A stretch of 64,000 nucleotides of DNA from Streptococcus phocae (GTDB lineage: Bacteria; Bacillota; Bacilli; Lactobacillales; Streptococcaceae): NCBI RefSeq assembly GCF_001302265.1, contig NZ_LHQM01000010.1:124001-188000 (forward strand). Direction: 5' to 3'. The position numbers and the translations under genes were made by a program. The notes below the pieces were generated by a model. The model did no database searches, had not been told where the DNA came from, and saw only the letters and a program-made list of their open reading frames with translations. Position 1 is the first letter of the stretch, and the number at the start of each line of letters is the position of its first letter. This document shows positions 30,622 through 38,048 of the stretch, piece by piece.

Positions 30622-30837
30622 GTGAAAAATATAAAATTAAAGTTAGCTAGAGTTGAAAAAGATATGACTCAACAAGAATTAGCTGATAAAATTGGTGTAA
30701 CAAGGCAAACAATAGGATTAATTGAAGCAAGAAAATACAATCCTTCGCTTAGTTTATGTATTGCTATATGTGAAGTGTTGGATAAAACTTTAGATGAAAT
30801 TTTTTGGGAAGGCAAAAAAAATGAAAAAGAAAGTTAA
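30622..30837 (+). CDS. XRE-family transcriptional regulator
   Basis: A 71-residue single-domain helix-turn-helix protein (residues 3-57; MTQQELADKIGVTRQTIGLIEAR) of the short YozG-like type. The start is GTG, chosen because AAGGAG sits 5 bp before it; an in-frame TTG 14 codons upstream lacks a site. It overlaps the next gene by 17 bases, so the two are coupled. Very AT-rich composition compared with flanking housekeeping genes. Probably represses its own promoter. Confidence 0.85.
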   Translation: MKNIKLKLARVEKDMTQQELADKIGVTRQTIGLIEARKYNPSLSLCIAICEVLDKTLDEIFWEGKKNEKES

Positions 30838-31279
30838 AGATGAAAGAGTTGAGCACTCAAAACTAGAAGCTTATAAAGAAGTTTTATATGTTGTAGCTAT
30901 TATATTAGTAATATCACTGTTTAAAAAGGCATTGATTATTAAACAAGGACTAGAAAGTTATGCTGGAGAATTTATTTGTTTAGGAACTATTGTTTTATAT
31001 ATAGTTTTAAGAAATTTATGGTTAGGAAATCTAGTAAGAATTTCTGAAACTGTAAATAAAAAAGTTGTTTTCTTATCTACAATTTTAAGTAGTTTATCAG
31101 TAACGTTAATTTTTGCAATCAATAACTACAATACTTATTCTGATAAATATAGTGGAATATTTGATGGATTATTTTGGGCTAGTATTTTAATAATATTCAT
31201 ACAACACTTTATTATATGTGGTATAGGATTTTACTTTTTAGGTAAAAAGGCAATAAAAGATAGGAATTTAGAAGATTAA
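30821..31279 (+). CDS. DUF6773-like membrane protein paired with the XRE regulator
   Basis: 152 residues with four hydrophobic segments and a charged N-terminus (VKDERVEHSKLEAYKE). The pattern and the coupling to a small XRE regulator match a pair common in Firmicutes that I recall as DUF6773. Function unknown; a membrane sensor or stress protein controlled by the XRE partner is plausible. The ATG at 30821 is chosen because a GGGAAGG site precedes it. Confidence 0.7.
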   Translation: MKKKVKDERVEHSKLEAYKEVLYVVAIILVISLFKKALIIKQGLESYAGEFICLGTIVLYIVLRNLWLGNLVRISETVNKKVVFLSTILSSLSVTLIFAINNYNTYSDKYSGIFDGLFWASILIIFIQHFIICGIGFYFLGKKAIKDRNLED

Positions 31280-31439
31280 CGAAAGTTTATTATTGCTTAA
31301 AATCGATAACTATAACAGCTAAAATATATTCACGGTTAATATAAACTCTAGCCTACGGATGAAAAAATAAATATAAACGAACACGGAAACAGTAATGTAC
31401 TCCCTCCTAAACTCGAACAAAGATTTAGGGGGGATTTGT

Positions 31440-31559
31440 ATGTCAAAATATAATTTTGAATTTAAATTACAGTTAGTAAGAGAAAAAGAAGAAGGTTTTG
31501 GAAGAGAATTTCTTTCAAATAAGTATGGGGTAAAGTATCAGATTCCTGAAGTGAGTTAA
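31440..31559 (+). pseudogene. Truncated IS3-family transposase orfA remnant
   Basis: A 39-codon frame begins MSKYNFEFKLQLVREKEEG and continues with LSNKYGVKY. That is the start of the helix-turn-helix OrfA of IS3-family elements. It stops after 39 codons, and no orfB follows. The sequence before it (from about 31397, TGTACTCCCTCC and a G-rich tract) may be the left inverted end of the element. Confidence 0.6.
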
Positions 31560-31841
31560 ATCTGATTCGACTTGGATATAAACTAAATTTGATACTAACA
31601 TCCAATCATTTAAGTACTCTCTATTTATCAAAAAGACTATTTTTTAGCTTTAAATTAATATTTCTAAGTTGTAGCTTTTTCTGATTCTTTTTGATATTAT
31701 CAGAATTACTGGATGAGCTGGTGTTTTATTCTATTATTTTAGGAAAATCTAGCGGAGAGATTTATGAAATGATAGAGTATTTGTAAGGTCTTTAATAATG
31801 AGGATTATGTTATACTAGATGAATCTACAAATGATATTTAG

Positions 31842-31946
31842 TCATTTACTATGTTTTGTTTCTATAAAATCTAGCTGTTGCTTATCAGAAGGTTCTCTTT
31901 GGGCATCAATGATAACATTTAGAAATTCAAAAAAAGTTAGTGGCAC
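31842..31946 (-). pseudogene. Possible gene-end remnant
   Basis: A minus-strand frame of 34 codons from a GTG (protein with FFEFLNVIIDAQREPSDKQQ) looks protein-like in composition and continues open upstream, but has no ribosome binding site or ATG. It may be the tail of a lost gene. Weak call. Confidence 0.25.
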
Positions 31947-31979
31947 AGTTTTTGCTTTAATATAAGAATAGAGGATAAT

Positions 31980-32687
31980 ATGGGAACATTAGTTTTAACT
32001 GGCGTCACTAAAACCTATAAGGATACTGTTGCTTTAACAGATATTAATCTAGAGTTGGAAAAAGGGAAGAGCTATTTTTTACTAGGAAAAAATGGTTCAG
32101 GAAAATCCACCTTAATTGACTGTATTGCTGGGCATATCGATTATATCGGAAGCATCACTTATAATAAAGAGGTTCAATTTTCTAAAGCAATATCCTATCA
32201 ACCTCAGCATTTTAAAATCCTAGAAAATCTGAAAGTATCAGAAACTATCAATTTCTTCAAATCTGCAGTATTGTCCTATCAATTTGATCAGGAGCTTTAC
32301 GACTTGCTTGAAATTGCTACTATTTTAAATAAGAAAGTAAAACGTTTATCAGGAGGTCAGCGCAAGGCCTTATCAATATTTATTGCTTTAGCGATGAATA
32401 AAGAAATTGTCATTTTAGATGAACCATTTTCAGAATTGGATTTCGAAAAGAAAAGGGCCCTATGTCACTATTTGTCTAAGGATTTTTCCAAAAGGTTAGT
32501 CATTGTTATCAGTCATGAATTGGCTGAAATGGACTTACTGACTACAGATTTGCTCATCTTGGATAATGGCAAAGTTGCATGTTGCGAGAGTTATGATAGG
32601 TTGTTCACTAATTATCAGGTAGATACGATTGAAGATGTCTATTTTGCAGTTACTGGCAAGACAATATATGAAAAGAGGATTGGCTAG
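31980..32687 (+). CDS. ABC transporter ATP-binding protein
   Basis: A 235-residue ATPase. Walker A GKNGSGKST is near residue 37, signature LSGGQRKALSI near 124, Walker B IVILDEP near 145 and the H-loop VISHELAEM near 180. It is the partner of the ABC-2 permease whose start overlaps or abuts its stop. Such two-gene exporters often serve peptide resistance or export, but the substrate is not shown by the sequence. AGAGGA ribosome binding site. Confidence 0.88.
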   Translation: MGTLVLTGVTKTYKDTVALTDINLELEKGKSYFLLGKNGSGKSTLIDCIAGHIDYIGSITYNKEVQFSKAISYQPQHFKILENLKVSETINFFKSAVLSYQFDQELYDLLEIATILNKKVKRLSGGQRKALSIFIALAMNKEIVILDEPFSELDFEKKRALCHYLSKDFSKRLVIVISHELAEMDLLTTDLLILDNGKVACCESYDRLFTNYQVDTIEDVYFAVTGKTIYEKRIG

Positions 32688-32689
32688 TG

Positions 32690-33457
32690 ATGAAAATAGT
32701 AAGAATGACTAAGTTTAGCTTTTTGGAAAATGTGAGAAATTATGGAGTGCTAATTAGTGCGATTCTTCCATCTTTTATATTTCTCATTTTTAGTTTAGTG
32801 CTTCAATCAGTACTAAAAAATACCGAGCCAATAAAACTGTTGCTCTTTGGACAATTTTTGCCAATAGGTTTGATGTTACTTATCTTATCTTTTACCTTCA
32901 CTTTAAACATTAGTAATTTCACAGAAAAAAGAGAAACTCATTTTTTTGATTTTTTATCACACACTGACGTAAGCAAGTGGGAATTCTATATTGGAACATT
33001 CGCTGCAATGGTGCTGTTATTTAATGTATTTCAATTGCCTCTTTTGATTCTATTTCTATCACTCGTAAAAAACATGTATTCTAATATCATTCCTATTAGC
33101 ATTGCTTCAAATCTTATTTTTATTGCGATGTATCCGTTGGGCATATTGATTTCTTTGTTTATAAATAGCACGTCTAAGGTTAATTCAATTATGACTCCGA
33201 TAAATTTGATATTGATGTTTTCAATTTCAATGCCAACCTTATTTGCTAGTTTATTGGGGAAAGAAGCGACAGCATTTTATAAATATCTTTTTTGGAATCC
33301 TATGCTACTTTTGAATGATTTTATATTATTTCAAGTAGGTGTCACTGAAAAAATGTGGCTTAGCACAGGAAAAACACTGCTTTTATTAGTTGCCTTGTTT
33401 CTTGTCTTTATTTCAGCAGTTTATTATATTGAAAATAGAAAAACACAAGAAAGTTGA
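32690..33457 (+). CDS. ABC-2 type permease
   Basis: A 255-residue protein with six predicted membrane segments, the partner of the preceding ATPase. A GTG at 32687 overlapping the ATPase stop is an alternative start one codon earlier. No periplasmic or protease domain is attached. The pair has its own terminator and lies in the AT-rich accessory stretch, so horizontal origin is likely. Substrate unknown; the small secreted proteins 4 kb upstream are possible but unproven cargo. Confidence 0.82.
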   Translation: MKIVRMTKFSFLENVRNYGVLISAILPSFIFLIFSLVLQSVLKNTEPIKLLLFGQFLPIGLMLLILSFTFTLNISNFTEKRETHFFDFLSHTDVSKWEFYIGTFAAMVLLFNVFQLPLLILFLSLVKNMYSNIIPISIASNLIFIAMYPLGILISLFINSTSKVNSIMTPINLILMFSISMPTLFASLLGKEATAFYKYLFWNPMLLLNDFILFQVGVTEKMWLSTGKTLLLLVALFLVFISAVYYIENRKTQES

Positions 33458-33636
33458 AAAAGGATGCCGTGCCATCTCTTAACAATGTAACACGCTTTTT
33501 GTTTTGATTTTTCCGTTGAGTTGTATTAGCGACGGACTTAGAAAAGACATAGAGTGTGGAGTGGGAAATTATCTGAGTGAAAAAGGAGTTCCCATTTTAG
33601 ACTTATATTCGCATCGTTTTCAATAACTACCAATGA

Positions 33637-33660
33637 GCATCTCAAATTGAGGTGCTTTTT
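33637..33660 (+). terminator. Terminator of the ABC transporter operon
   Basis: An 8-bp stem (33637-33644 with 33648-33655, one G-U) is followed by T5. The 180 bp between the permease stop and this hairpin is not coding. Confidence 0.65.
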
Positions 33661-33683
33661 GGATACCCGAAATTTGAAAAGAG

Positions 33684-33733
33684 CAATAAAACAAGCAGCA
33701 ACGGTTTTAATGCCGTTGCTGCTTGTTTTATTG
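33684..33733. terminator. Strong hairpin terminator after the surface amidase gene
   Basis: A perfect 21-bp stem (33684-33704 with 33713-33733) and 8-base loop begin 5 bp after the amidase stop on the minus strand. The A/T-rich stem ends make it usable in both directions. Confidence 0.9.
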
Positions 33734-33738
33734 TCTAC

Positions 33739-35604
33739 TTAATTGTCATGTCTTGAGATTTTCTGTTTGGAGGGTTGGCTAATAATAACGAGTAGTGTGA
33801 GTCCTAGTAAGGAAAGATATCTGCTATCGTTAGCTGTTCCTGTTTTAGGCAGTTCTTTGTGAGATTTTTTGAGTGTTTGCTTAGTTGCAACTAGTGACGG
33901 TTGGTTAGTTAATTTGTTGTTGATGGCTGGTTTGGGGTGTGTTATCGTTAACTGAGCATCTGTGTAAGGAACATTAAAACCGTGCTTAGTTTCAAAGAGT
34001 TTTGCAAATTGCAAAAGCACCATGTCATAACGAGCAGGAGCCATCATCATGCTACCTAGAGGTAAACCGTTTGGGGAGAGGTAGGTTGGTATGCTAATAG
34101 CAGGCAAACCAGTCAGATTAGCAATTTGGGTAAATGGCGTACGCCTTAACATAGGCTCCCACTGTCTGTTCATGAGTTCGATGCGATCATTTTGGCTTAA
34201 TTGCTCGATACGGTAGATGGCATGTCGATCTTCATCAGTGACATAACTATCGCTAGCTAAAGGAGCGGTAGTGGCAGTTGTTGGAGACAATAGGATAGGA
34301 TACTCTTTGTGAAAATCTTCCATGGTTTTTCTGTAGGTATCCATATGAGATTGAGCTTTTGCGATTGCCTCTTTTAACAGTTTTTTATCCATTTGTTGAT
34401 AGGTAATATGAACAGCCCACGTGATGGGATCGACATCCAGTTTGGTTAAATGGTGCTTGGCAAGTTCAGTTTCTAATTTAGAAAAGGCACTCCCCATACC
34501 GATTGTTAAGGTTGAATAATCACGCATTAAGGCTCTGCCATCAATTGGAATATTGGCCTCTTTAACCGTAAACCCTTGTTTTTTTAGAAAAGCGACATTT
34601 TCTAAGATTGCCTTTTTAGCATCTTCGCTGACCTCGGTTCCCATGGGCGAGGTTAAGGTATAAGCAATGGGCAAGTTTTTGAGGTTATCCATATGGACTA
34701 AAGTTTGATCCTTTTTGACGAGGTGAGTTAATAACTGTTCAGCATCACGAGATGTTTTGGTCAATGGAAAATGGACAGCAGTAGCATAGGAGTTGAAATT
34801 TTCGTTGCTGACCAAACCGCGTGTGGGTTTTAAACCGACCAAACCTGTCCAAGAAGCAGGGATTCGAATCGAGCCACCAGCATCACTCCCACTTGCAATA
34901 GGAACCATGCCACTAGCGATTGCTGCAGCACTGCCACCAGAAGAGCCACCGGCATTATAGTGATGATGCCACGGGTTGTATGTGGGACCGTATAATTTAG
35001 AGTCTGTGATGTTGCGCCAACCATATTCTGGGAAATTCGTTTGACCTAATATGACAAAGCCCAAATCTTTGTACTTCTTGACGTAGCTACTGTCAGAACG
35101 GCTGACTTTATCCGCGGCATAAGCCAATCCGTTGGTATTTTCACCATCTTTGATGCTATGTCCCAATCCTTTGATTAATAAAGGGACTCCTAAAAAGGGT
35201 TGGTTATTGTCTGTTAAGTGCTCAGCTTCCATCAAGGCTTCTTGCTGACGTTTTGTGATGACAGCATTTAGCGCTGGGTTTTCTTTGTCAATCACTTGGT
35301 AGGCAAGAGTGACTAATTCTTTGCTGCTTACCTGACCTTGGCGAACCATCTCGGCAAGGGCTGTCGCATCTTTTGAGCGATACTCACCGATTGATAAAGG
35401 TGTTGCTTGCTGTAGAGGAGTTGTTTCTGGAGGGAGCTGTTTTGGTTGTTTCTCTGTGGTCTCTTGCTCAGCAGTTATCGGTATAGAGGTGCTAAAAAGT
35501 GTATTTTCAGTGGTATTATTTTGAGCAGAGATGATTTGTGAATGGCTAGCTGATGCTAATGCCAACACTACTGTAGTTCTGAGTAACCATTTTTTGATTG
35601 TCAT
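33739..35604 (-). CDS. LPXTG-anchored amidase-signature hydrolase
   Basis: A 621-residue protein. Signal peptide 1-27, a Thr/Pro/Gln-rich linker (28-70), then an amidase-signature domain (about 75-545). The Ser-Ser-Lys triad is visible: Lys in PLLIKGLGHS near 147, the cis-serine in GGSSGGSAA near 222 and the nucleophile in SDAGGSIRIPAS near 244. The C-terminus has LPKTG near 588, a hydrophobic stretch and a charged tail, so sortase should attach it to the wall. Most amidase-signature enzymes are cytoplasmic, so an extracellular wall-anchored form is unusual. The substrate is unknown. Confidence 0.9.
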   Translation of the reverse strand: MTIKKWLLRTTVVLALASASHSQIISAQNNTTENTLFSTSIPITAEQETTEKQPKQLPPETTPLQQATPLSIGEYRSKDATALAEMVRQGQVSSKELVTLAYQVIDKENPALNAVITKRQQEALMEAEHLTDNNQPFLGVPLLIKGLGHSIKDGENTNGLAYAADKVSRSDSSYVKKYKDLGFVILGQTNFPEYGWRNITDSKLYGPTYNPWHHHYNAGGSSGGSAAAIASGMVPIASGSDAGGSIRIPASWTGLVGLKPTRGLVSNENFNSYATAVHFPLTKTSRDAEQLLTHLVKKDQTLVHMDNLKNLPIAYTLTSPMGTEVSEDAKKAILENVAFLKKQGFTVKEANIPIDGRALMRDYSTLTIGMGSAFSKLETELAKHHLTKLDVDPITWAVHITYQQMDKKLLKEAIAKAQSHMDTYRKTMEDFHKEYPILLSPTTATTAPLASDSYVTDEDRHAIYRIEQLSQNDRIELMNRQWEPMLRRTPFTQIANLTGLPAISIPTYLSPNGLPLGSMMMAPARYDMVLLQFAKLFETKHGFNVPYTDAQLTITHPKPAINNKLTNQPSLVATKQTLKKSHKELPKTGTANDSRYLSLLGLTLLVIISQPSKQKISRHDN

Positions 35605-35689
35605 AGTGTTCTCCTATCAGAAAAAGTATACGCTTTCATTATAAAAAATAGAAAAGCGACTGTCAAAAAATTAGTTTGATAATGACTAA

Positions 35690-35721
35690 AAAACCTTTAG
35701 AAACGTACTTCTAAAGGTTTT
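35690..35721 (-). terminator. Terminator of the AraC regulator gene
   Basis: A perfect 13-bp stem (35690-35702 with 35709-35721) and 6-base loop, flanked by A and T runs, lies 20 bp past the stop of the minus-strand regulator. Confidence 0.85.
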
Positions 35722-35741
35722 GTCAGGCCAGCTGAGGCATA

Positions 35742-36947
35742 TTATTTAGCTTCTGATGTACCTAATGAGGTCGTGTGTACGTATTCTCTTGGGCTAATAC
35801 CAACCAATTTTTTAAACGTTCGTGAGAAATTAGATGAAGAAGAAAAGCCAAATATGCGAGTAATTTCTTCTACTCTTTTTCCTTCCTTCAACAGTTGTTT
35901 GGTAGCATCAATTTTCAAGTTTAGAAAGTATTGTTGTATAGTCACGTGTGTTTCTTGTTTAAATAATTTTCGTAACTTGGACTCACTCATATGAAACTGT
36001 TTGGCTAATTCTTCCATTTTGATAGAACGATTGAGATTATTTTTAAGGTATTGTGTTACGGCAATTACGGTTTGAGATTGGGAGGAGACCATTTTTTTAT
36101 TGATAGCAGCAATTTGTTGCGTGTAAAATAAAATCGCCGTATCCCTTAACTTCAAGACCATCGTCAGTGTTTGAGCGACTTCGGTTTCTTTAATAAAGCG
36201 ATCTCGAGCTTGATAGGCAGTTTCAATATCAAGACCAGATTGAATAGCTCCCTGAGCCAGTCGATCGTAAACGATAATAGAATAATTTTTCTCAGAGCGT
36301 AACTCATCTCCGCTAATTGACGGAAAAACAGCACCACTTAAGCGATTAATAGTGTCTTTTAGGATGGCTTCGTCACCTGTTTTGACAGCTTTTAGAATAC
36401 TATTTTCATAATGATACTGGTAAGCAAAGGAAGAGTAATTTTCTTCAGAAAAGTGTCTAATTTTCTCCAATTCAAACGTTTGACTCCAAGACTCAGTATA
36501 GGTGTGGAGAGGGTCTGATAGTTTGTCTTGGACAGTACCTGTTAGACAATAATTAACTAAAATGAGTAATTCGCGAACTTGGCTAAGAGAAAAGAAGGGT
36601 AATTGGGCTAATTTATCAAAGAAATAGTTTTGTTCAAGTTCACTGATTTTGGCATCGGCTAGTTTTTTCTTAAACAACAAGGGATCGATGGCATTACTAC
36701 GCCAAGGCCCCAAGATAATATAGTGCTGTTTGCTACGATAAGCGAGGAATAATTCTCCTAGAAATCCATAATGAAATAAGAAATTATCTTGTGTTTCATT
36801 GAAACCATTGAGGATAAGGTAGTGATTGTAAAAAAGAGAAATCGTTTTATCGGATTGATAGGAAGTTACGACGGTAAAGTTTTTATCACAAATGGTGATT
36901 GTTAACCCTAAAGTACTATGTAAGGCTTTTAAAAGTAAAAAATCCAT
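35742..36947 (-). CDS. AraC-family regulator of the type adjacent to YSIRK surface antigens
   Basis: A 401-residue regulator. The C-terminal 100 residues form the double helix-turn-helix AraC domain (KMEELAKQFHMSESKLRKLF near 310 and FGFSSSSNFSRTFKKLVGISPREY near 365). The N-terminal 290 residues are a sensor region without similarity that I can name beyond the group of regulators found beside YSIRK-signal surface proteins (TIGR04094-like). It is divergent from the secreted protein gene at 37211, separated by 263 bp, which supports local control of that gene. The inducer is unknown. Confidence 0.83.
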   Translation of the reverse strand: MDFLLLKALHSTLGLTITICDKNFTVVTSYQSDKTISLFYNHYLILNGFNETQDNFLFHYGFLGELFLAYRSKQHYIILGPWRSNAIDPLLFKKKLADAKISELEQNYFFDKLAQLPFFSLSQVRELLILVNYCLTGTVQDKLSDPLHTYTESWSQTFELEKIRHFSEENYSSFAYQYHYENSILKAVKTGDEAILKDTINRLSGAVFPSISGDELRSEKNYSIIVYDRLAQGAIQSGLDIETAYQARDRFIKETEVAQTLTMVLKLRDTAILFYTQQIAAINKKMVSSQSQTVIAVTQYLKNNLNRSIKMEELAKQFHMSESKLRKLFKQETHVTIQQYFLNLKIDATKQLLKEGKRVEEITRIFGFSSSSNFSRTFKKLVGISPREYVHTTSLGTSEAK

Positions 36948-37210
36948 GATACCACGTCCTCTTGATTTATTTCTATAGTAACTATTTTAAAAAAGATTTG
37001 GTGAAAGTCAACGAATAACGAAAAGTTTAAAAAATGATTCCCTTAAATGATAATAAAAATCGGATTTGATAAATGATGAAATAAAAAAATAACAGATAAG
37101 AATAGTAAAAAAAGGCAACGATATTCTCATATTCTAATCAATAGTGTAGACTTGATAAGGTATAAACTTATGCTAATTAAGTTTGTACAAGTTGTATAAA
37201 GGAGAGAGAA
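36948..37210. promoter_or_regulatory. Divergent intergenic region with palindromic candidate operator
   Basis: A symmetric element, AAACTTA-N7-TAAGTTT, spans 37164-37184, 27 bp before the start of the secreted gene. It overlaps the expected promoter core (TTGATA near 37152). The rest of the 263 bp is AT-rich and non-coding. The element is a candidate binding site for the AraC regulator or a repressor. Confidence 0.45.
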
Positions 37211-37714
37211 ATGTTTAAACAGTTAAAAAATAATGAAGGAAATACTTCAAAAGAGAACAAAGGCTTTTCAATTAAGGCATTGACGTTTGGAGTAGCAGTT
37301 GTAGTCATTGGATTAGTATCTTTAGGACTAGGAGGACACACGGCATTTGCGGAGACGATGACGTACCCATCTTTAAAAAGTGATAACGTTGGCTATCAGC
37401 AAGGATTTAATGCTGGTTATCAGAAGGGATTTGAGGTTGGTTATCTTGACCCTTGTGCTGAGGCAAGTAAGCTAGAGGACAAGAGGAATGATTACAAGCC
37501 TAATGATGAGACAAAACAAGAAAAAGGATATGATGATGGTTATGGGACTGGTTTTCATGAGGGTGTTGAAGCTGGACAAGCAAATAGGAAAAAAGGAAAT
37601 ATGTTTTTCACTAGAAAGAGTTGGTGGCGACGCTTCGTTGATAATATCCAAGACTCATGGTGGAATACTAAAAACTGGTGGGAACACACCATGGGGCCAA
37701 AAAAAGACAGTTAA
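37211..37714 (+). CDS. Secreted protein with GY/GF repeats and Trp-rich C-terminus
   Basis: 167 residues. The N-terminus has a YSIRK-like motif in degenerate form (GFSIKALTFGVAVVVIG) in a signal peptide cut near residue 47 (TAFAE). The mature part has two clusters of Gly-aromatic repeats every four residues (GYQQGFNAGYQKGFEVGY near 62-79 and GYDDGYGTGFHEG near 106-118). A basic Trp-rich tail follows (SWWRRF, SWWNTKNWWEH). There is no LPXTG motif, so it should be released or bound non-covalently. A strong GGAGAGAG ribosome binding site precedes the ATG. No family recognised; the repeats resemble Yae1-like patterns only superficially. Confidence 0.78.
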   Translation: MFKQLKNNEGNTSKENKGFSIKALTFGVAVVVIGLVSLGLGGHTAFAETMTYPSLKSDNVGYQQGFNAGYQKGFEVGYLDPCAEASKLEDKRNDYKPNDETKQEKGYDDGYGTGFHEGVEAGQANRKKGNMFFTRKSWWRRFVDNIQDSWWNTKNWWEHTMGPKKDS

Positions 37715-37728
37715 ATAATAGATATCAA

Positions 37729-37768
37729 ACAACCTGCTTCCTAAATTTTAAGGGAGTCAGGTTGTTTT
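37729..37768 (+). terminator. Terminator of the secreted GY-repeat gene
   Basis: Imperfect arms AACCTGcTTCC and GGGAGTCAGGTT are followed by TTTTATTTT, 15 bp past the stop. Confidence 0.6.
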
Positions 37769-37961
37769 ATTTTGGGTCCGTTCACTAATAAGCCCTACAA
37801 AAAGACTCATTTTCACAAGAGATGAGTTTTTCAGAGTAAATATCAATCAAAAAAATTCCGAAGTAAATGTTAATAAAATATCAATCAAATATTTAAAAAT
37901 TAGTGTTTTTTAGTATAATTAAATAAAAATAAGTAAAAAAAGCAAAAAAAGAAATTATTTA

Positions 37962-37989
37962 TTGACTAAAAAAATAAAAAGGTTAAAAT
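37962..37989 (+). promoter_or_regulatory. Promoter of the LPXTG repeat protein in an A-tract region
   Basis: TTGACT (37962-37967), a 16-bp spacer and TAAAAT (37984-37989). The 100 bp upstream are dense with A-tracts, which tend to bend DNA and can boost promoter strength. The 334 bp between the two secreted genes holds no other gene. Confidence 0.6.
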
Positions 37990-38048
37990 AAAACTATAAA
38001 AAATAATTTTAATCTAATTTTATGCTCTTGAAATTAAAGGAGGAACTT

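Larger units (their letters stand above)
31280..31979. other. Gene-poor AT-rich stretch with mobile-element debris
   Basis: About 700 bp between the DUF6773 gene and the ABC transporter. It contains an IS3-type transposase start (31440-31559), a short minus-strand frame that may be a gene remnant (31842-31946) and a TATA-rich segment leading to the ABC genes. No complete gene is visible. Confidence 0.6.

Noticed and set aside
31690-31787. Short plus-strand frame with a faint PadR-like pattern
   Set aside because: Too short and too weak a resemblance; no start codon with a ribosome binding site.
37488-37718. Alternative frame overlapping the secreted GY-repeat gene
   Set aside because: Methionine- and lysine-rich sequence with no ribosome binding site; the main frame has a signal peptide and a strong SD.
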